Assembly: GCA_034431435.1 (NCBI GenBank)
Contig: DAOUDG010000107.1
Span: forward strand, 1-26,849
Origin: JAHCIE01 sp034431435
Lineage (GTDB): Bacteria; Chloroflexota; Anaerolineae; Epilineales; JAHCIE01
Reading direction: 5' to 3'
DNA: 26,849 bases
A program made the translations under genes and the position numbers. The first letter of the stretch is position 1. Each line of letters opens with the position of its first letter. Shown piece after piece: positions 23,359 through 26,849 of the stretch. Under the pieces are notes generated by a model. That model was not told the DNA's origin and did no database searches. It saw only the letters and a program-made list of their open reading frames with translations.

Positions 23359-24267
23359 ATGACGACGACCACTGCCGACGTTCCAGGGCCATCCCCGCTT
23401 AGTGCGCCACTGAGCGTGTTGGGCACGATATGGGCTACTCTGCGGCTTCTGGCTCGCAACCGAGTCAGCCTGATCGGGATGATAGGGGTGGCGTTCTATC
23501 TGATTCTGGTTCTGGTGCTGCCGTTCTTCATCCCCCTCGATGAGACGGTCAAGGTGGACTTGATCTATGCGCCGCCCAGCCTGACGCACCCCTTCGGCTA
23601 CGACAGCCAGGGCAAGGACGTGTTCTCGCAGATTGTTCATGGCGGTCGCGAGCTGATCGCCGTGGCCCTGGGGGCGGCTGTTGTGTCAACCCTCATCGGC
23701 ACGGCTCTGGGTGGCTTCAGCGGCGTCATGGGCGGCCGGGCGGACTCGTCGCTGATGCTGCTAACCGATGTCTGGCTGACCATTCCGCAACTGCCGCTCC
23801 TCATCGTGATGGCGGCGTTCATTCGGGTCAGCGGCCCGGCGACGTTGATTCTCATCATTGGCTTCCTCAGTTGGGCCAGCCTGACGCGCGCCGTCCGCGC
23901 CCAGGTGCTGTCCATCAAGCAGCGTGACTTTGTGGAGGCGGCGCGCGTGCTGGACCTGGGCACGACCCATATCGTCACCCGCGAGGTGCTGCCCAACATG
24001 GTCAGCTACCTGACTATCAACTTCATTCTGGCGATCACGTCGGCCATGTACTTCCAGACGGCCCTGGTCTTCCTGGGCCTGGTTCCGCTGGCCGGCACGA
24101 ACTGGGGCATCATGCTGCGCTTCGCTTACACGCGCGGGGCCATCTTCGCGCGCGATAGCTTCTGGTATATTATGGCCCCCGTGCTGGCTATCTCCCTCTT
24201 CCAGCTGAGCCTGGTCGCCCTGGAGCGAGGTGTGGCGGAAGTCTTCAATCCGCGGCTGCGCTCGTGA
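23359..24267 (+). CDS. dppC: Peptide/nickel-type ABC transporter permease (DppC type)
   Basis: This 302-residue permease starts 2 bp after the dppB stop, with GGGGGAG upstream. It has an N-terminal helix (LIGMIGVAFYLILVLVLPFF), the family-typical periplasmic HPFGYDSQGKDVFSQIVHGG segment and an EAA loop reading AVRAQVLSIKQRDFVEAARVLDLG. The end SLFQLSLVALERGVAEVFNPRLR also fits DppC. It heterodimerises with DppB. The sequence after it (24268-24371) is an untranslated gap with repeat-like words, unusual inside such an operon. Confidence 0.92.
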   Translation: MTTTTADVPGPSPLSAPLSVLGTIWATLRLLARNRVSLIGMIGVAFYLILVLVLPFFIPLDETVKVDLIYAPPSLTHPFGYDSQGKDVFSQIVHGGRELIAVALGAAVVSTLIGTALGGFSGVMGGRADSSLMLLTDVWLTIPQLPLLIVMAAFIRVSGPATLILIIGFLSWASLTRAVRAQVLSIKQRDFVEAARVLDLGTTHIVTREVLPNMVSYLTINFILAITSAMYFQTALVFLGLVPLAGTNWGIMLRFAYTRGAIFARDSFWYIMAPVLAISLFQLSLVALERGVAEVFNPRLRS

Positions 24268-24371
24268 AACGTGCAGCGTGAGGCGCGAAACGTAAGAGCA
24301 TTCGGCAGGGACTCGCGCATCACGTTACACGCCGCTCATCTGACGACTGGCTACTAACCCAAGAGGCGCCT
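24268..24371. other. 104-bp non-coding gap inside the ABC operon
   Basis: This gap holds no gene. It contains words of the kind GCGTGAGGCGCGAAACGTA and CGCATCACGTTACACG, which look like a degenerate dispersed intergenic repeat with opposed ACGT-containing halves. It could form a weak mRNA structure separating permease and ATPase expression. No promoter is evident. Confidence 0.4.
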
Positions 24372-25460
24372 ATGTCACCTACACCCGCCAATGGAGCCTG
24401 GCCCGAACTCTCCGATAATGTCTGTCTGGCTGTGCGTGGCCTTTCTGTCGATTATCAGGCGCGACGTGGCACAGTCAAAGCTGTGAACGACGTCAGTTTC
24501 GACCTGCACAACGCCGAGAGCATCGCTCTGGTAGGGGAGAGCGGCTGCGGCAAGACGACCCTCGGCCTGAGTCTGGTGCGCCTGCTGGTCAAGCAGGCCA
24601 CCATCCGCGCCGGTCATATCTACTACCAGCGCGGCGAAAAGAAGATGGATGTGGTGGAGCTAGGGTCGGAGGAGATGCGCCAGTATCGCTGGGCGGAGTG
24701 CGCCATGGTCTTCCAGGGCGCGCAGAACGCCTTCAACCCCGTGCTGCGCATCTCTGATCAGATGTACGACACGGTGCGCGCCCACGGCCCGGCCAACGCC
24801 CGTGAAGTCCGCGAGCGTGGCATCGAGTTGCTGAAGCTGGTACAGCTGGACCCGCAGCGCGTCATCGATGCTTTCCCCCACGAGTTGTCGGGCGGCATGC
24901 GCCAGCGTGTCCTGATCGCTATGAGCCTGCTGCTCAAACCCCAAATCCTCATTCTTGACGAGCCGACGACGGCGCTGGACGTCATCACCCAACGCACCAT
25001 CATCGACGTGCTACGTCGCCTCAAGACGGAACTCGGCTTCTCGATGATCTTCATCACTCACGACCTGTCGGTCGCGGCCGAATTGGCCGACCGCATCGCG
25101 ACCATGTATGCGGGACGGATTATTGAGCTAGGGTCGGTGCACGATATCTTCTATCATCCCGGCCACCCCTACTCGGCGGGGTTGATTCACGCCGTGCCGA
25201 CGGTCACGGGCGCATACACGGAGCTAACGTCGGTCGAAGGCTCGCCACCGGATTTGATCGAGCCGCCGCCCGGCTGTAAGTTCAGCCCGCGTTGCGCCTA
25301 CGCCGCCGATATATGCCGTGAAGTGGAGCCGCCTCTGCGCACGGTGGGCCAGCGACACCTGGCTGCCTGCCACTTTACGGATGAGGTGCGCGCCGACTTG
25401 CTGGCCAGAGGTCTCTTGCAGCCCGAGCGCGCGGCAGAAGCGCATAGGAAGGCCATATGA
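24372..25460 (+). CDS. dppD: Peptide/nickel-type ABC transporter ATP-binding protein (DppD type)
   Basis: This 362-residue ATPase has Walker A GESGCGKT (55-62, K61), Q-loop Q115 (VFQGAQNAFNPV), signature LSGGM (172-176), Walker B ILILDEP (192-198, E197) and the switch histidine in FITHDLSVA. The C-terminal oligopeptide-transporter motif with cysteines reads PGCKFSPRCAYAADIC, as in DppD/OppD proteins. It energises uptake together with the next ATPase, whose ATG overlaps this gene's stop as ATGA. AAGAGG precedes the ATG. Confidence 0.94.
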   Translation: MSPTPANGAWPELSDNVCLAVRGLSVDYQARRGTVKAVNDVSFDLHNAESIALVGESGCGKTTLGLSLVRLLVKQATIRAGHIYYQRGEKKMDVVELGSEEMRQYRWAECAMVFQGAQNAFNPVLRISDQMYDTVRAHGPANAREVRERGIELLKLVQLDPQRVIDAFPHELSGGMRQRVLIAMSLLLKPQILILDEPTTALDVITQRTIIDVLRRLKTELGFSMIFITHDLSVAAELADRIATMYAGRIIELGSVHDIFYHPGHPYSAGLIHAVPTVTGAYTELTSVEGSPPDLIEPPPGCKFSPRCAYAADICREVEPPLRTVGQRHLAACHFTDEVRADLLARGLLQPERAAEAHRKAI

Positions 25461-26461
25461 CCGCCCCTCTCATTGAGCTGGAGAATGTAAGCCAGGTCTT
25501 CAAGTGGAAGGATAAGCCCGTCCGTGCCGTTGATGGCGTGTCGCTGAGGGTCGGCGAGGGCGAGACGCTGTGCCTGGTCGGCGAGAGCGGCTGCGGCAAG
25601 ACGACCGTGGGCAAGATGGTGGTGGGGCTGCGTCCACCGACCAGTGGCCGCATGCTGTATCAGGGCAAGGACATCTGGAAGATGGACAAGCAGCAGTGGA
25701 CGGAGTACCGCCACGCCGTGCAGCTCATCCATCAGGATCCCTATGCCTCGCTGAACCCGGTCCAGACAGTGTCACAGATTCTGGCCTCACCGCTCAAGCG
25801 CCACGGCCTGGTGCGGTCGCGTCATGATCTGCGCCAGCGTATCTGTGAACTGCTGGACACGGTGGACCTGTCGCCGGTCGATGATTTCTATGACAAGCAC
25901 CCGCACCAGCTGAGCGGCGGACAGCGCCAGCGTCTATCGGTGGCGCGCGCGCTGACTGTCAATCCCAGCTTCATCGTCGCCGACGAGTCGGTGTCGATGG
26001 TGGACGTGTCGATTCGCGTGTCGCTGCTACAGATGCTGGGCGGCCTCCGCGACCGGCTGGGAGTGGGGTTCCTGTTCATCACCCACGATCTCGCCGTGGC
26101 GAAGTATTTCGCCTGGCGCGGGCGCATCGCCGTCATGTACGTCGGGCGCGTCGTGGAGACGGGGCTGACTCCCAAGGTTATCAACGAGCCAGAGCATCCC
26201 TATACCCGCGCCCTGCTGTCGGCTGTGCCGGAGGCCGACCCGCTGCTGACCCGCGAGAAGCAGCGCCTGGCCCTGCGTAGCCAGGACATTCCCAACCTGA
26301 CGGCGCTACCCAGCGGCTGCACCTTCCATCCGCGCTGTCCCTTGTTCGTGGAAGGGCAGTGCGATGTGGTGGAGCCGGCGCTGTTGCCCATCGGCGAGAA
26401 TCATTCGGTGGCGTGCCATGTGGCAACCGGCCAGGTGGTGGCGAGGGAGCGCGCGGCGTGA
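25457..26461 (+). CDS. dppF: Peptide/nickel-type ABC transporter ATP-binding protein (DppF type)
   Basis: This 334-residue partner ATPase has Walker A GESGCGKT (42-49, K48), Q-loop Q93 (LIHQDPYASLNP), signature LSGGQ (152-156), and the C-terminal SGCTFHPRCPLFVEGQC motif. Walker B reads IVADESVSMVD (173-183): the catalytic Glu (E177) is kept, but the usual following Pro is Ser. The 4-bp overlap with dppD and 4-bp overlap with the next small gene point to tight coupled translation. The switch histidine is in FITHDLAVA. Confidence 0.94.
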   Translation: MTAPLIELENVSQVFKWKDKPVRAVDGVSLRVGEGETLCLVGESGCGKTTVGKMVVGLRPPTSGRMLYQGKDIWKMDKQQWTEYRHAVQLIHQDPYASLNPVQTVSQILASPLKRHGLVRSRHDLRQRICELLDTVDLSPVDDFYDKHPHQLSGGQRQRLSVARALTVNPSFIVADESVSMVDVSIRVSLLQMLGGLRDRLGVGFLFITHDLAVAKYFAWRGRIAVMYVGRVVETGLTPKVINEPEHPYTRALLSAVPEADPLLTREKQRLALRSQDIPNLTALPSGCTFHPRCPLFVEGQCDVVEPALLPIGENHSVACHVATGQVVARERAA

Positions 26462-26643
26462 TTGCCGCCGAGCTGGGTAAGGCTATTTTCGCCATTGGAG
26501 CGATGATTCTCTCCATGTCGCTGCTGCTATTGCCATTTCTGGATCGCAGCAGCGCGGAGTTTGTCGTGACGGTCTTCGCGGCGCTGATAGGTGTGCTGCT
26601 TCTCGCGCTGGTCGCGGTGGCCGTCCGTGCTCAACGTCACTGA
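26458..26643 (+). CDS. Small two-helix membrane protein in the ABC operon
   Basis: This 61-residue protein starts at a GTG overlapping the dppF stop as GTGA. Two hydrophobic helices are evident, about 8-27 (AIFAIGAMILSMSLLLLPFL) and 34-56, joined by the short turn DRSSAE and ending in a basic tail RAQRH. It matches no family I know. Tight overlap with dppF and position before the binding-protein gene argue it is translated, perhaps as an accessory or assembly subunit of the transporter. The frame is open further upstream inside dppF, but the coupled GTG is the simplest start. Confidence 0.7.
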   Translation: MIAAELGKAIFAIGAMILSMSLLLLPFLDRSSAEFVVTVFAALIGVLLLALVAVAVRAQRH

Positions 26644-26645
26644 CC

Positions 26646-26690
26646 AGGGGGCGGCGAGACGAATGCCTACCCGGCGTTCCGTCGCCCCTT
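26646..26690 (+). terminator. Intra-operon hairpin before the lipoprotein gene
   Basis: An 8-bp outer stem (26646-26653 with 26683-26690, AG-GGGGCG/CGCCCC-TT), a 3-bp middle stem and an inner 6-bp stem AATGCC/GGCGTT around a 5-nt loop form one long interrupted hairpin. It lies between the small membrane protein and the lipoprotein gene. It may protect mRNA ends or attenuate, which could set a different dose of the binding protein. Confidence 0.55.
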
Positions 26691-26737
26691 GTCAGCGTTC
26701 TTCCACCATGCTGCTCTTTGAAGGAGGAGAGCATCCC

Positions 26738-26849
26738 ATGAAAAGTAAGGTTCTGATTCTGGCGCTGCTGGCGGCTTTGGTGATCATCGCCGCCGCCTGC
26801 GCGCAGCCCGCGGCGGCCCCGGCCCCGCAGGCGGCCGCGCCCACGGCTG
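26738..26849 (+). CDS. Lipoprotein, probable solute-binding protein (partial, runs off window)
   Basis: Only 37 codons are present. The sequence is a lipoprotein signal: MKSK, a hydrophobic core VLILALLAALVII, and AAAC with C21 as the likely lipidated residue, followed by an Ala/Pro-rich spacer. AAGGAGGAG lies about 8 nt before the ATG. Downstream of dppBCDF-type genes, the expected product is the substrate-binding protein of the transporter, anchored outside the membrane. That assignment rests on position; the diagnostic domain lies outside the window. Confidence 0.75.
   Translation, partial: MKSKVLILALLAALVIIAAACAQPAAAPAPQAAAPTA

Overview
The window is GC-rich, densely coded bacterial DNA. 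No 16S or other phylogenetic marker is present. I infer a member of the Chloroflexota (Anaerolineae/Caldilineae-like). The reasons are Pro/Thr-rich low-complexity tails and linkers, an ECF sigma factor paired with a DUF5667-type membrane protein, a COG2403/cyclic-2,3-diphosphoglycerate-synthase-type protein, class II (GlpX) fructose bisphosphatase, and dispersed GGTCGTC-type and AGACCTGACAGG-type repeats. This is inference from gene content, not a measured placement.

Layout. (1) 1-1608: a consensus promoter, tRNA-Ser(GCU), a hairpin, and a COG2403 P-loop protein, closed by a perfect palindromic terminator. (2) 1611-5901, minus strand: sucA-sucB, the E1 and E2 parts of the 2-oxoglutarate dehydrogenase complex. 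They overlap by 11 bp, and sucA starts exactly at the predicted transcription start (leaderless). E3 is not in the window. (3) 6157-8386: a MoxR AAA+ ATPase and an overlapping DUF58 protein, without the transglutaminase that often accompanies them. (4) 8583-9569: glpX with its own terminator. (5) 9654-13394: a perfect sigma-70 promoter driving rho, then a membrane-anchored LysM/M23 endopeptidase and an HpcH/HpaI-type aldolase, probably one operon, ended by a 16-bp palindromic bidirectional terminator. (6) 13504-16366, minus strand: a PLP-dependent D-cysteine desulfhydrase/ACC-deaminase-like enzyme, an ECF sigma factor, and a DUF5667-like putative anti-sigma/membrane partner (4-bp overlap between the last two). 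(7) 16437-17891: an LCP (LytR-CpsA-Psr) cell-envelope protein with a recent 78-bp internal tandem duplication. Its promoter overlaps a palindromic operator-like site and may be bidirectional. (8) 18041-18763, minus: a ThuA-like protein. (9) 19021-20834: a secreted protein with an LPPTG sorting signal and a phytase/esterase-like protein that seems to lack its N-terminus. (10) 20863-22038, minus: an MFS transporter. (11) 22118-26849: a perfect promoter followed by a peptide/nickel-type ABC transporter operon (two permeases, two ATPases, a 61-residue two-helix membrane protein, and the start of a lipoprotein, probably the solute-binding protein, cut by the window end).

The genes are mostly core metabolism, cell-envelope maintenance, transcription control and nutrient uptake. 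I see no phage, transposase, CRISPR array, toxin-antitoxin pair or recognisable defence island, and nothing I can defend as a wholly new multi-gene system. The points most worth following up are: the heptamer repeat and related repeat-derived sequence inside the interdomain linkers of both OGDH subunits, with the same repeat family forming a terminator-like hairpin elsewhere; the small membrane protein embedded in the ABC operon; the LPPTG-anchored protein; the leaderless sucA; and the operator-like palindromes in two promoters.
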